From Plasmodium brasilianum (taxonomy: Eukaryota; Apicomplexa; Aconoidasida; Haemosporida; Plasmodiidae): DNA of 64,000 nt. Shown here one piece after another: positions 23,602-34,000 of the stretch. The stretch lies in assembly GCF_023973825.1 (NCBI RefSeq), contig NC_090116.1:1032001-1096000 (forward strand), given 5' to 3'. Every line of letters begins with the position of its first letter. The first letter of the stretch is position 1. The position numbers were made by a program, and so were the translations under genes. The notes beneath the pieces are model-generated. The model saw nothing but the letters and a program-made list of their open reading frames with translations. It was not told the origin of the DNA and did not search any database.

Positions 23602-26600
23602 ATGTTTTTCAAGTTATGCCAATCGTCTGAGTATCTGCTTGGAATTCAGTGCTACTCCTTAAGCGAGAAGAAAAGTAAAGGTAAAAAACAAATTAAAAAA
23701 AAAAATAAAAAGCAATATAAAAAGCAAAAAACAGAGATAAAAGCGGAATGCAAAGCTAAAAGTAGAGAAGAAATAAAAACAGAGCCCTTTCAAAGAGAAA
23801 ATGTCCATAGAGAAAATTGCAGTGGTGATAACACTTGTAATTACATTGAAAATAAGTTTAGTTCAATAGCTAGGAAGTTCGAAAAGGTTAAGGAACTAGA
23901 TCACCCCAATATATGTAAGTATATAAATTTAAATAGGGTAAAGAACGATTATTTTATATTTTCTGAGTATTATTCTTTGTCTTTACACGACATACTGAGT
24001 GATGAACAGGTAAATTATGTGTGCTTTAACTATTTAAAGAAGTTAGCAAGTAAAAAAAAAGGTCAGGTGGATATCAATCGTTACTATAATAGTAGCTATG
24101 GTAATTGGACTAGCACGAGAAGAGTTATCAATTTTCCTATTTTAAATAAAATTGTTTATGAAATACTTAGTGCTGTTGAATATTTACATTCAAGAAATAT
24201 AAATTTTTTAAATATAACACCTAGAAACATTTTAGTTACTTCAAAAGGGAAAATAAAAGTTCACAATTACTGCATGTCGTATTTATTTAATGACCATTCA
24301 TGTGAATGGAAAAATAAAAATAAATTTTTTAAAAATAAATTTGCGCTGCAAAGTTTTTCTTCCAAAAAGTATGTTGAGAATGTACTGGTGGCTTACGGCT
24401 TGAAAAATGGCCCAATAGGGCACGATGATGAGAAAATGCCTAACCAGGGCAAGGAAAAAAAGGAAATAAAAAAAAATGATAGCAATGAGGGTGATAAAAA
24501 TGGCAACAATAATGAGGGAGGAAAAAAGAGCTTCTTTCTCCATGTTGACGACTATTTTAAGTATTACAGTTGTATTAACGACCTTTTGTACTTCCCTCCG
24601 TGGTTCATATTTTTAAATTTGCTAAATAATCAAAAAGTTCGTTTAGAGTACAATATATATGAACACATGGACATCTTTAGCGTCGGTATGGTCATGGTAC
24701 AGATGATGAACGGCTTGTTAGATTTACCTTTTATGATAAAAAATTTTTCATATTTTTTCGTCTCAAATGAAATTAACAATCAGATTGATTGTAGAAGGAG
24801 CAAGGTGAACACAGAAGACAGAAAACAAATTGGGAAAAGAAGAATCACAAATAGAATTTCTCTATCTGATTCTTTATTGTTAAGCGAAGAAAGAGGAAGA
24901 AGTTCATGTTCAAATTACATGAACAAGGTCAGAAAAAAACATTGTAATAAAGCTCAAATGGAGAAGAATAAGGCCCATTTAAGGGAAAAAAAAAAAATAG
25001 GTAAACAGAACGAAGAAAAAAAGACTTATCCATGTGACCAGGAAACGCATCGTAAGTTCCAGATGCATGATTGTAAGTTAAAGAAGATTTATCATGTAGT
25101 TCAAGTTTTTAAAAGAATAATGGAAGATAGGAATAAAAACAAAAAAAAGGAGAAAAAGGAATCAAATTGCACCACAAATGTGTACACTGTTCATCTTTGT
25201 AAGGAGAAGCAAAATGATGAAAGCATGACTAGACAGAAATTTTACTTAAATAGTTCTTTTGAAGAAAACAACGTTATTAGCAAAATTGAAAAACTCATTG
25301 TGCTTCTGCTATACATTAAAGTTTATTACATTTATATTTTCCTGTGTCGAGGGGGTGATAATAAAAGGAAAAGTGGAGAAGCAGCAACAAGAGAAGCAAC
25401 GGATGGAGCTGAGAGAGCAGTTGCAGAAGTAGAGGCAGGCGTAGAGCTAGGCGTAGGCGTTGGAGTGAATAAAAGGAAAGAGATAAGTCTTATAAATGTA
25501 AATATATGTAAAATTTTTCAAAAAATTTTCCAGGAAAATAAGAACCACAGGAGGAAGCGTTATAAGCTCATAAAGATGACGTATAATATAATGAAAAATA
25601 TAATCTCTAATTTAACAAACTGCAAAATAAGTACTTGTTTCATTAAAGCAGTTGAGAACATGTACTCCGAATTTTATAGTGTGAATATATTAAAACAAAA
25701 CATGAGGAATGTTTTTTCCTTCGATCAGATAAACCAGAAGACTTTTTTTCTAAACTTTGTTCATACATGTTTATCATTAAATTATGTTAGAGGTAGTGCC
25801 AGTTCATTGTTATCGCATCCTTTTTTTTATTACAACAAATATGCTTCTCCCTATGGTGATAATTTACTGAGTTGTAGTATAAGAGATAATTTCGTTGAAA
25901 GGGAAGAAGTTGTTACATGTAGAGACCGTACCATATCCACTGCAGTAAACGAAGTAAACACATCTAGTACTTATTTAATAAAAAAAAATTGTAAGGAAAG
26001 AGAAACTATTAATGGTAAACATGTTTATGATAAAGTGAAAAACACAGAGATAATGATAATAGATGAGAAACCCCTTCAACAGTATTACTGCAACCCGTTC
26101 ATGACAGATTATATTGTAAATAGTAAAGATAAAAACGAATTAAGAGGAAAATATTTTATAACTGAAAGGAATATATATTACTGGTTCAACTTACTATATA
26201 AGAGTAACTACGTTAAAGAATTAATGAATATAAATTTTTTTCATAAACCTTGCAATATATTAAAAATACCATATTTTATTTATAGAAAAAAGAAAAAATA
26301 TAATCATTTTTTTTTCTTCTCCTTTTTTAAATTGAACCTTTTAAATAAATACAACAGAATATTTAATGTATATCGTAATTTAGCTATAGACAAATGGAGG
26401 GTGAAAATAAGGAAGTATGAAAAGGGGAATTTTACTACATGCAAAAATCAAATAAAAGGTTATGCAAGTGCATATGGAAAAGGAATACTGATAAACACTT
26501 ATGAATTAATGAAGAAGACCCGCCTTGCCATGGAGGGATATACATATCAATTTGTTCCACATCCGAGAGGTAAACGAAATATATGGCATACTACCCCACA

Positions 26601-29508
26601 AAATAGGGGTAAGGTCGAACGAGAAGGAGATAGAACAAAAAAAGGGGCAAGTGGTGGGGAGGAATATAACCAAAGGAGTGGTAACAATGATGATGACTAC
26701 GATTACAATTACAATTACGATAATAATTACAATTACGATTACAATTACGATTATAATTACAATTACGATTACAATTACGATTATGACTCTTATTACGATT
26801 ATAAGGATGATTATTATGGTGTGGATGGAATAAAGCACAGGGTGGATGATACCTCACATGGAAGTAACGAACTATCAGTATATAATGAGGACAACACTAA
26901 TAACACTTTATCAACAAGTTCTAACTTTTTTTATTTATCATTCATTGTTAATAATTCTCATAAGACATTCAAAGATTATAATTTGAATACTGTCGGAGTT
27001 TACCTTACCGAGTTTTATTATGTTATAAAAGATGCATATTTATTTATATCAAATAATAAAAATATATCGCATGAGGAGGGTGAAGAGGAGGATGACTGGA
27101 TTTATAAAAAAGATTTTTTTTTCATTTATCAGTATAGTCTATATATAAAATTTCAAGCAATATTAACCTATGATGGTCTAAATAAAATAAAATTGATTAA
27201 AGAAATAAAGCAAGGTTTTCCTTGTTATTTAAGAGGCGTTGTCTATTTGACTCTCCTCAATTATTGTTATCATTCGTTAGTGAAAAAGGCTATAGAAAAA
27301 AATGAGGAGATGAAAATGTTGATCTGGGCAATTTCTCAAGGAGTAAAAGTGGTGGGAGGGGGTTCCTACCCTCATAGGGGAGAGCCCCATTTAAGCGGTG
27401 ATAATGTAATGAGTGATAAGATAAGGAGTGATAAGGAAATGAGTGATAAGATAAGGAGTGATAAGGTAATGAATGATAAGATAAGCGGTGATAAGATAAG
27501 GAGTGATAAGGTAACGAGTGATATGTTAACAGATGACGTTTCGACAGAGGACAGTTTTGATGAAAACGTTGTTAGGCAGGCGGAATGCCTACGGAAAAAT
27601 ATTTCACTAATGGACAAGGAAAGATCTTGTATGGATAAATTTTTAAAAAACAAATGTAAAGGTACGAACGACTTAGTTGGAAGCAAAACATTTGGGAAGA
27701 GGATGTACACGTTATTATTATTGTTAAATGTAAAATTAGGAGTAAAAAATAAAAAAAAAAAATATTTGAAATATTTATTATTACCGATAACTCTACTTTA
27801 TTATGATAATTTATATTTAAGTTACAAATGTATCAAAAAAATTGTGCAAAATTATTTGTTAAATCTGTACAAAAATAATCATTTTTTTGATGAATTTTTT
27901 TATATTTTTAATAGCCTTTTAAATTACTATATTCCAGATCTTTCAATTTTCTTTTTTAAAAATAATATAAATATAATTATTATGATAAAAAGTTGGGTAT
28001 GTTCGTTATTTTCCAATTTCTTCGATTTACATAACATGTATTTGTTACTGGATAAAATTCTCATTCAACCACCATCTTACTTATTTTTTGTATGTTTGTC
28101 CATTCTGATGAATCTCAAAAAATATATTATTATGAACACGTGTAGAGATAACTTTTACAAACAAATAATCTCCTTATCAAGTTTAGTTAACATGAACTTT
28201 ATTTTAAAGAATTCCTCAAGTCTTTTTAACAACTGCCCCGTGATGTTCACCACGTTTCCTGGTATTAATGAATGCAAAGAGCGAACCACGGACATAGTAG
28301 AAGATAACAGAAAATACAGTCATATTAACTATTTAATCTATTTAATCAGGAACGAAGAATGGACCGAATATTACGTGCATAAGGATACGTTTAAGGTGTA
28401 TAAAAAGAAAAAGGGGGGGAAAAGAAAACAAAAAAAAAAAAAAAATTGCTCACATATATGCTTCGAAAAAGAGGTCACATCAGCGAACAAAGAAGACCAA
28501 AAGGATAAAAAGGAGCAAAATGGTTTAAATAAACAAAAGGGTCGTTTGTTTCCAAGTAACACACAGCTATGTAATGAAAATAGTAAGGCAGTGGCGGGAA
28601 ATTATGACTTTGCAGGGGTAGAAGATCACTTTACCAGTAATAACGCAGCATATGCCGCAAATGGTGCAGATTTAGTTCGAGCAAATTTTACTACAAAAGT
28701 AGCACATGTTAATTTTAAAAAAATAGTTGACAATACTCGCAAAATTGACAGATCTGCCAAAATTGACAAAGTTAAAAAATTAAAAATTTTAAAACAAAAA
28801 CAAGATCATAGACATACAGAGAATAAAGAATGTTTTAAAAATGAGAATTCATCTCTGATATGCAATGAAAATGGAGTAAAAACAAAACATACCAAGAATG
28901 ATAAAACAAAACCAATAAAATTAAAGCATTATTATTATTATGAATACTTTTTACACTTTTACAATATAAACAAAAAAAAAAGAAACGTATATGAATTTAT
29001 TTCGCATGAAAATAAGAATTTTCAAAATTGCAAACTAATAAGGAACACGAAAAAGCAAAAAAATAATAGCACAAGTAATAATAATGTGTACTATAAGATA
29101 ACAAATAATAAAAAAAAAAAATTTAAAAATATTGAAGTTACTAAATTAAATAGTTTTCCTATGTTTCCATTCTTTTATACAACAAATTTGTCAAATGAAT
29201 TTGCCCTTGATCAGTTTATAATTGTTGATATGCGTTCTCCTCAAAATTTTAAAAAGAAGCGATTGAAATATTCTGTACACGTTAATACTTTTTTGATTAA
29301 CGTGAAAAAGGGAATTTACAGTAATTACATGGATGAAAAATTTGAAATGAATTTTAATTTAAAGACAATAATTCTCATATTTAACAACTCGATTTTTGAT
29401 TTTGACTCCATCTATAATTTTTTTAATTTAAAAATTAAACGTATAACTATTTTATGGGGTGGTTTTCAATATGCGTTGAGCAAACTGCCATCAAATTATT
29501 TCGAATAA
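23602..29508 (+). CDS. TBCK-like protein: pseudokinase, TBC and rhodanese domains
   Basis: Single exon, 1,968 residues. Human-type TBCK has this exact domain order: protein-kinase-like, then TBC (Rab GAP fold), then rhodanese. Here the kinase-like part spans ~90-390: DHPNICKYINLN, an FSEYYSLSLHDIL hinge, EILSAVEYLHSRNINFLNI where HRDxKxxN should be (only the final Asn of PRN remains), and KVHNY where DFG should be. No glycine loop is visible, so it should be catalytically dead. The TBC region (~1190-1550) shows GFPCYLRGVVY, then DKER, a possible remnant of the IxxDxxR arginine-finger motif. No YxQG glutamine-finger motif was found. The rhodanese-like end (~1870-1967) has FIIVDMRSPQNF and ITILWGGFQYAL, but no active-site Cys in the expected loop. 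Large Lys/Asn/Asp inserts, including a Tyr/Asp/Asn repeat at nt 26695-26815, explain the length. By analogy it would act in endosomal or TOR-linked trafficking; this is inference. Confidence 0.8.
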   Translation: MFFKLCQSSEYLLGIQCYSLSEKKSKGKKQIKKKNKKQYKKQKTEIKAECKAKSREEIKTEPFQRENVHRENCSGDNTCNYIENKFSSIARKFEKVKELDHPNICKYINLNRVKNDYFIFSEYYSLSLHDILSDEQVNYVCFNYLKKLASKKKGQVDINRYYNSSYGNWTSTRRVINFPILNKIVYEILSAVEYLHSRNINFLNITPRNILVTSKGKIKVHNYCMSYLFNDHSCEWKNKNKFFKNKFALQSFSSKKYVENVLVAYGLKNGPIGHDDEKMPNQGKEKKEIKKNDSNEGDKNGNNNEGGKKSFFLHVDDYFKYYSCINDLLYFPPWFIFLNLLNNQKVRLEYNIYEHMDIFSVGMVMVQMMNGLLDLPFMIKNFSYFFVSNEINNQIDCRRSKVNTEDRKQIGKRRITNRISLSDSLLLSEERGRSSCSNYMNKVRKKHCNKAQMEKNKAHLREKKKIGKQNEEKKTYPCDQETHRKFQMHDCKLKKIYHVVQVFKRIMEDRNKNKKKEKKESNCTTNVYTVHLCKEKQNDESMTRQKFYLNSSFEENNVISKIEKLIVLLLYIKVYYIYIFLCRGGDNKRKSGEAATREATDGAERAVAEVEAGVELGVGVGVNKRKEISLINVNICKIFQKIFQENKNHRRKRYKLIKMTYNIMKNIISNLTNCKISTCFIKAVENMYSEFYSVNILKQNMRNVFSFDQINQKTFFLNFVHTCLSLNYVRGSASSLLSHPFFYYNKYASPYGDNLLSCSIRDNFVEREEVVTCRDRTISTAVNEVNTSSTYLIKKNCKERETINGKHVYDKVKNTEIMIIDEKPLQQYYCNPFMTDYIVNSKDKNELRGKYFITERNIYYWFNLLYKSNYVKELMNINFFHKPCNILKIPYFIYRKKKKYNHFFFFSFFKLNLLNKYNRIFNVYRNLAIDKWRVKIRKYEKGNFTTCKNQIKGYASAYGKGILINTYELMKKTRLAMEGYTYQFVPHPRGKRNIWHTTPQNRGKVEREGDRTKKGASGGEEYNQRSGNNDDDYDYNYNYDNNYNYDYNYDYNYNYDYNYDYDSYYDYKDDYYGVDGIKHRVDDTSHGSNELSVYNEDNTNNTLSTSSNFFYLSFIVNNSHKTFKDYNLNTVGVYLTEFYYVIKDAYLFISNNKNISHEEGEEEDDWIYKKDFFFIYQYSLYIKFQAILTYDGLNKIKLIKEIKQGFPCYLRGVVYLTLLNYCYHSLVKKAIEKNEEMKMLIWAISQGVKVVGGGSYPHRGEPHLSGDNVMSDKIRSDKEMSDKIRSDKVMNDKISGDKIRSDKVTSDMLTDDVSTEDSFDENVVRQAECLRKNISLMDKERSCMDKFLKNKCKGTNDLVGSKTFGKRMYTLLLLLNVKLGVKNKKKKYLKYLLLPITLLYYDNLYLSYKCIKKIVQNYLLNLYKNNHFFDEFFYIFNSLLNYYIPDLSIFFFKNNINIIIMIKSWVCSLFSNFFDLHNMYLLLDKILIQPPSYLFFVCLSILMNLKKYIIMNTCRDNFYKQIISLSSLVNMNFILKNSSSLFNNCPVMFTTFPGINECKERTTDIVEDNRKYSHINYLIYLIRNEEWTEYYVHKDTFKVYKKKKGGKRKQKKKKNCSHICFEKEVTSANKEDQKDKKEQNGLNKQKGRLFPSNTQLCNENSKAVAGNYDFAGVEDHFTSNNAAYAANGADLVRANFTTKVAHVNFKKIVDNTRKIDRSAKIDKVKKLKILKQKQDHRHTENKECFKNENSSLICNENGVKTKHTKNDKTKPIKLKHYYYYEYFLHFYNINKKKRNVYEFISHENKNFQNCKLIRNTKKQKNNSTSNNNVYYKITNNKKKKFKNIEVTKLNSFPMFPFFYTTNLSNEFALDQFIIVDMRSPQNFKKKRLKYSVHVNTFLINVKKGIYSNYMDEKFEMNFNLKTIILIFNNSIFDFDSIYNFFNLKIKRITILWGGFQYALSKLPSNYFE
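26695..26815 (+). repeat. In-gene NYDYNYDY repeat
   Basis: Alternating AAT/TAC/GAT codons (AATTACGATTAC units) encode a Tyr-Asp-Asn run in a linker before the TBC region of the TBCK-like protein. The reverse strand is also open but has no independent support. Confidence 0.85.
27395..27520 (+). repeat. In-gene AGTGATAAGATAAGG repeat (SDKIR)
   Basis: Degenerate 15- to 18-base units encode SDKIR, SDKEM, SDKVM and GDKIR within the TBC-domain insert of the TBCK-like gene. Confidence 0.8.
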
Positions 29509-31093
29509 GAAATTAAAAAATATAAATATCATTCGGGGTGGGCCAGGGGGGATTTAACGAGTAAGGGTAGATTTTGCCCCGCACGCGGAAGAATAGTTGT
29601 ACAAAATATAAAAAAGTAAAACAATAAAATAAAATAATAACAAAATAATAATTATAAAATAATTACAAAATAGTAACAAAATAATAATAACAAAACAATG
29701 ACAATAATAAAATTAAAATAATACGATTACCAAAATTGATTTAAATTCATTACTCTCTTCACTTTTCCCATCTTATATCCATCCCCTCAAGGGGATTTCT
29801 ACCGGCTTCTTGTTGTTTTTTTTTTTTTTTTTATTTTTACTTTGTATTTTTACGTCGCATTTTTATTTCAGACTTTTCATGTCTCATTCTCATTTTTGAT
29901 TTTCCCAATTTGCTATTATTATTCCATACGTACACCAAAGTACGCATAATTTTTAGTACAACAGCCTTTGCAAAATTGTTTGAGATTTTTATATAATTCA
30001 GTTGTTTATTTTCTTAGACTTGTAAAAACCGGAAACACCAGGCGTTATTAAAAAAAAAAAAATAAAAAAGTATGTGTATCATATTAAAATTTTCTTGCGT
30101 AGTCATAATTTTATTCCTGTTCAGGCAATTTTCTCTAACTTTTTGTTATCTTATAAAACTTTTGAAGGCGCCATCGTACATACGTATATATAAATATATA
30201 TACATATATACATACATATATACATATATACATACATATGTACATATATACATACATATGTACATATATACATACATATGTACATATATACATACATATG
30301 TACATATATACATATGTTGTATGTCCGTTCATGTACAAAAGTACACATTTTTGCCTTTAAAACTGGAGCGGCCTATTGTGCATATAACATAAGTGGGGTC
30401 TCTCTGCATGTGCTTTTCTTGGTCTTCACAAAATAGGAGAAAAAAAAAAAATACATGCATACAGGTGAGCGGTATGAGATCAAGAATTCGTTAGCTGCGT
30501 GTAACACGTACTTATATACATATATATATGTACTTACGCATATAAGTGCTTACGCATATGCATTCGTTTTCCGCCTGGTAATTGCTATTTATTTTCTTAA
30601 AAAAAATATATTTCAATACGGAAAGAGTCAACATGGGAAAAACGGGTATATTCAATATAGCATAAAAAAAGTTCAAACTTAAATTGAAGAAATAAATGTG
30701 GTCTGCTCACAATATACTGATGCATAACCAAATATACCAAACATAATTTTCTATATAATAATCTCTTTATCTGCTTTTTGTTTGAATCTTGTGCAGTAAT
30801 ATGTTACGTATCACTTATTTTTATTCTTTCCTTTTAAATTATTTTGCACTTAAAATTTTGAAGAATCGCTTTTCCTTTGCCTTACCATTCTGATTTCATA
30901 CTTCGTACACCTTGTACATATGCATATAAAAAAATATATGAAAATAAATACGCCTATATAAAACAATGCACTCGTTATATTCTTTTAAACACTCTGTAAT
31001 TATATTTCTCTTTTTTTTCTTTTTTTTTTTCCAATTTTTATTTTTAAATTGGCACAAAATTAGGGGGGGGGTAAATGGAAAATTATGAATTGT
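29509..31093. other. Tail-to-tail intergenic region
   Basis: Lies between the stop of the TBCK-like gene (+) and the last exon of the R/E-rich gene (-). It contains ATAATAACAAAAT repeats at 29615-29720, poly-T at 29817-29832, an ATACATACATATGTACATAT array at 30180-30315 and short homopolymers. No coding segment could be supported. Confidence 0.75.
30180..30315. repeat. (ACATACATATGTACATATAT)n repeat
   Basis: About 135 bases of a 20-base palindrome-rich unit (contains ACATATGT) in intergenic DNA. Open on both strands only because of its composition. Confidence 0.85.
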
Positions 31094-34000
31094 TTATTTT
31101 TTTAACAAATTTTGTTTAACAGCTTTGAGAAGATTAACAAAAACTTCAGCTTTATCCTTTAACGCATATATAATTCTGCTAATGGTATTATTATTATTAT
31201 TAAACTTTATAAAAATGAAGTATAATAAGATAATATATATACATACAAAAGGAACAAATGAGAAAAAAAAGAAACATATTCCGCACAGATACGTAAAGAT
31301 ACAACTAATGATACTCATAATGATACAAAATTTTTAATAATTGCTCTTGATCAAGACAAATTTGTACAAATTCATCGCACATATTACCAGTGAACTCCCT
31401 TTCAACCAAAAATTATTCTTGTTACACAATGGGTTAATTAAAGCATACGAGGGTACACATACACTGGACCATGAATATATTAATATGTACATACATATAT
31501 ACATATACACATATGTACATATATATAACTTTTTAAAAGCTGTACTTTTTTCTCTTTTTTTTTTTTTTTTTTTTAAATTTCAATTTCAATTTATGGCTTA
31601 ATAAACTGGTAACTGAAGTTTATACTTGCCCTTTTTAACAACATCATTTTTACTTTTCTCTCCTTTGTGTTTATTTTTTCCACGTTCTTAATGCGCATAT
31701 TCCAAAAATAATTACTTGTTCATGTTTTTTTTAATTAATTTTTCCTTCAATTTGGACATTTTCTTTTCCCAGTTATCACTATCATTTGTTTTATTTTTGT
31801 TGGAATAATATTTTCTTGAATGCATATCACTAGAGTTGTAAACATATCTATCCTTATCTCCAAGCTCATAATGTGCATCTTCATCATTTATTATAATTTT
31901 CTTTGCTGCATGATTACTACTATTATTACTATCGTTTTCATTTATATGTAACCTCTTCCTATTTATATTTGATTCAATTCCATTATACTTTTTTTTTAAA
32001 TTCTCATGACCTAAATTGTTGTTTTTAGAATTTTTTTTTTCTGTATTTTTAGAAATATTCTTATCACTTTCAATCTGCCTTTCTCTCTCTCTTTCTCTAT
32101 TTCTATCCCTTTCTGTTTCTCTATTTCTATCCCTTCCTGTCTCTCTATTTCTATCCCTTTCGGTCTCTCTATTTCTATCTCTTTCTGTCTCTCTATTTCT
32201 ATCCCTTTCTACCTCTCTATTTCTGTCCCTCTCCATTTCTCTATCCTTTTGAATCATTCTATCTCGTTCTCTCTCCCGTTCTTTCTCCCTTTCTCGAACC
32301 CATTCTCTTTCCTTGTCTCTTTCTCTGTCTCTATCTCTGTCCCTTTCTCTGTCTCTGTCTCTCTCCCTTTCCCGTTCTCTCTCTTTAACCCTTTCTATTT
32401 CTTTCTCCCTTTCTTTATTTCTATCTCTTTCTTTCTCCCTCTCTTTAACCCTCTCTCTGTCCTTCTCCTTTTCCCTTTCCTTATCTCTTACTCTGTTTCT
32501 CCGTTTGTTCTTCTCATTTTCATTTTCTCTTTCCATTTCACTTGGTTTATTTCTCCTTTCATGTTTTTCTACTTCACCTTTTTCCTTTTCTTTCTCTCTA
32601 GTCTTATCCCTTTCTTTATCAATATGAACAGAGTCATTATTCTGTGTATTCTTTCGTACACTATTATGCGAATTATCTCTTTTTTTTTTTTCATTCAAAT
32701 TTTGTGCCAGCCGAGACTTACTGTTATTGTTTAAGTTAACAGCTATACAATTAGACTCATCTTTATCTACAGAAATTTTTTTATCCTTTTCTTTTATACC
32801 TTCTTCTTTGTTATAACTATTTGAATACTTTTTCCTACTTGATCCTTCGTCTTTTACATTTTTACTATCTATATTTTCCACATGTTTTTTATTATGACTA
32901 TTTTTTTTTGCACTTTCCTTTGAGGTAGAATGGCAATTTTTATCTCTATCATTCCTTCCATGTGAATTCTCATTATGATGTCTATGCTCTTCTGCATACT
33001 TCTTTACTGGATGCGCATCTTTTTTAATATCACCATCGGTACCTAGGAAGAAAAAATTAGTGTATTTCGCTATGTCCAATACAAGCTAAAGGTCACTTTC
33101 GTTTACACACAAGTGAACATGTACACCACTTTACGAACACGTATAAACACTACACAGAACTGAGGATAACGTAAAAGATTTCTGGTATATAAATAATTTT
33201 ATGGTGTATTTTGATGTATTTGCTTCTGTTTCCTTTTCACAGATTTTTTTTTTTTTTTTAACGCATTTCATTTTTTGTTCTATTACCTTTTTCACAATCT
33301 AACTTTATTTCATTATTCGACAATTTTGCATTTACAGAATTACTGCGAGGATTTGAATTATTTTTTTGTTTTTCCCCTTCTCCTTCCTTTTCTGCCTTTT
33401 CCTGTACTCCTTTCTCTACTTCTTCCTGTACTCTTTTCTGTATTACTTCCTGTACTCCTTTCTCTACTCCTTTCTCTACTCCTTTCTCTACGCCTTTCCC
33501 TGCGCCTTTCTCTACGCCTTTCTCTGCGCCTTTCTCTGCGCCTTTCTCTACGCCTTTCTCTACGCCTTTCTCTACGCCTTTCTCTACGCCTTTCTCTACG
33601 CCTTTCTCTACGCCTTTCTCTACGCCTTTCTCTACGCCTTTCTCTACGCCTTTCTCTACGCCTTTCTCTACGCCTTTCTCTACCCTTTCTCTATTTCTCT
33701 ACGCCTTTCTCTACGCCTTTCTCTACGCCTTTCTCTACGCCTTTCTCTACGCCTTTCTCTACGCCTTTCTCTACGCCTTTCTCTACTCCTTTCTCTACTC
33801 CTTTCTCTACTCCTTTCTCTACGCCTTTCTCTACGCCTTTCTCTACTCCTTTCTCTACTCCTTTCTCTACGCCTTTCTCTACGCCTTTCTCTACGCCTTT
33901 CTCTACGCCTTTCTCTACGCCTTTCTCTACGCCTTTCTCTACGCCTTTCTCTACGCCTTTCTCTACGCCTTTCTCTACGCCTTTCTCTACGCCTTTCTCT

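Noticed and set aside
31600..31697. A separate small minus-strand gene starting ATGCGCATTAAGAACGTGG
   Set aside because: It could be joined to the 31398 exon only through a weak GTTTAT donor and would start about 15 bases after the neighbouring exon. Treating it as intron of the R/E-rich gene gives canonical sites and correct phase.
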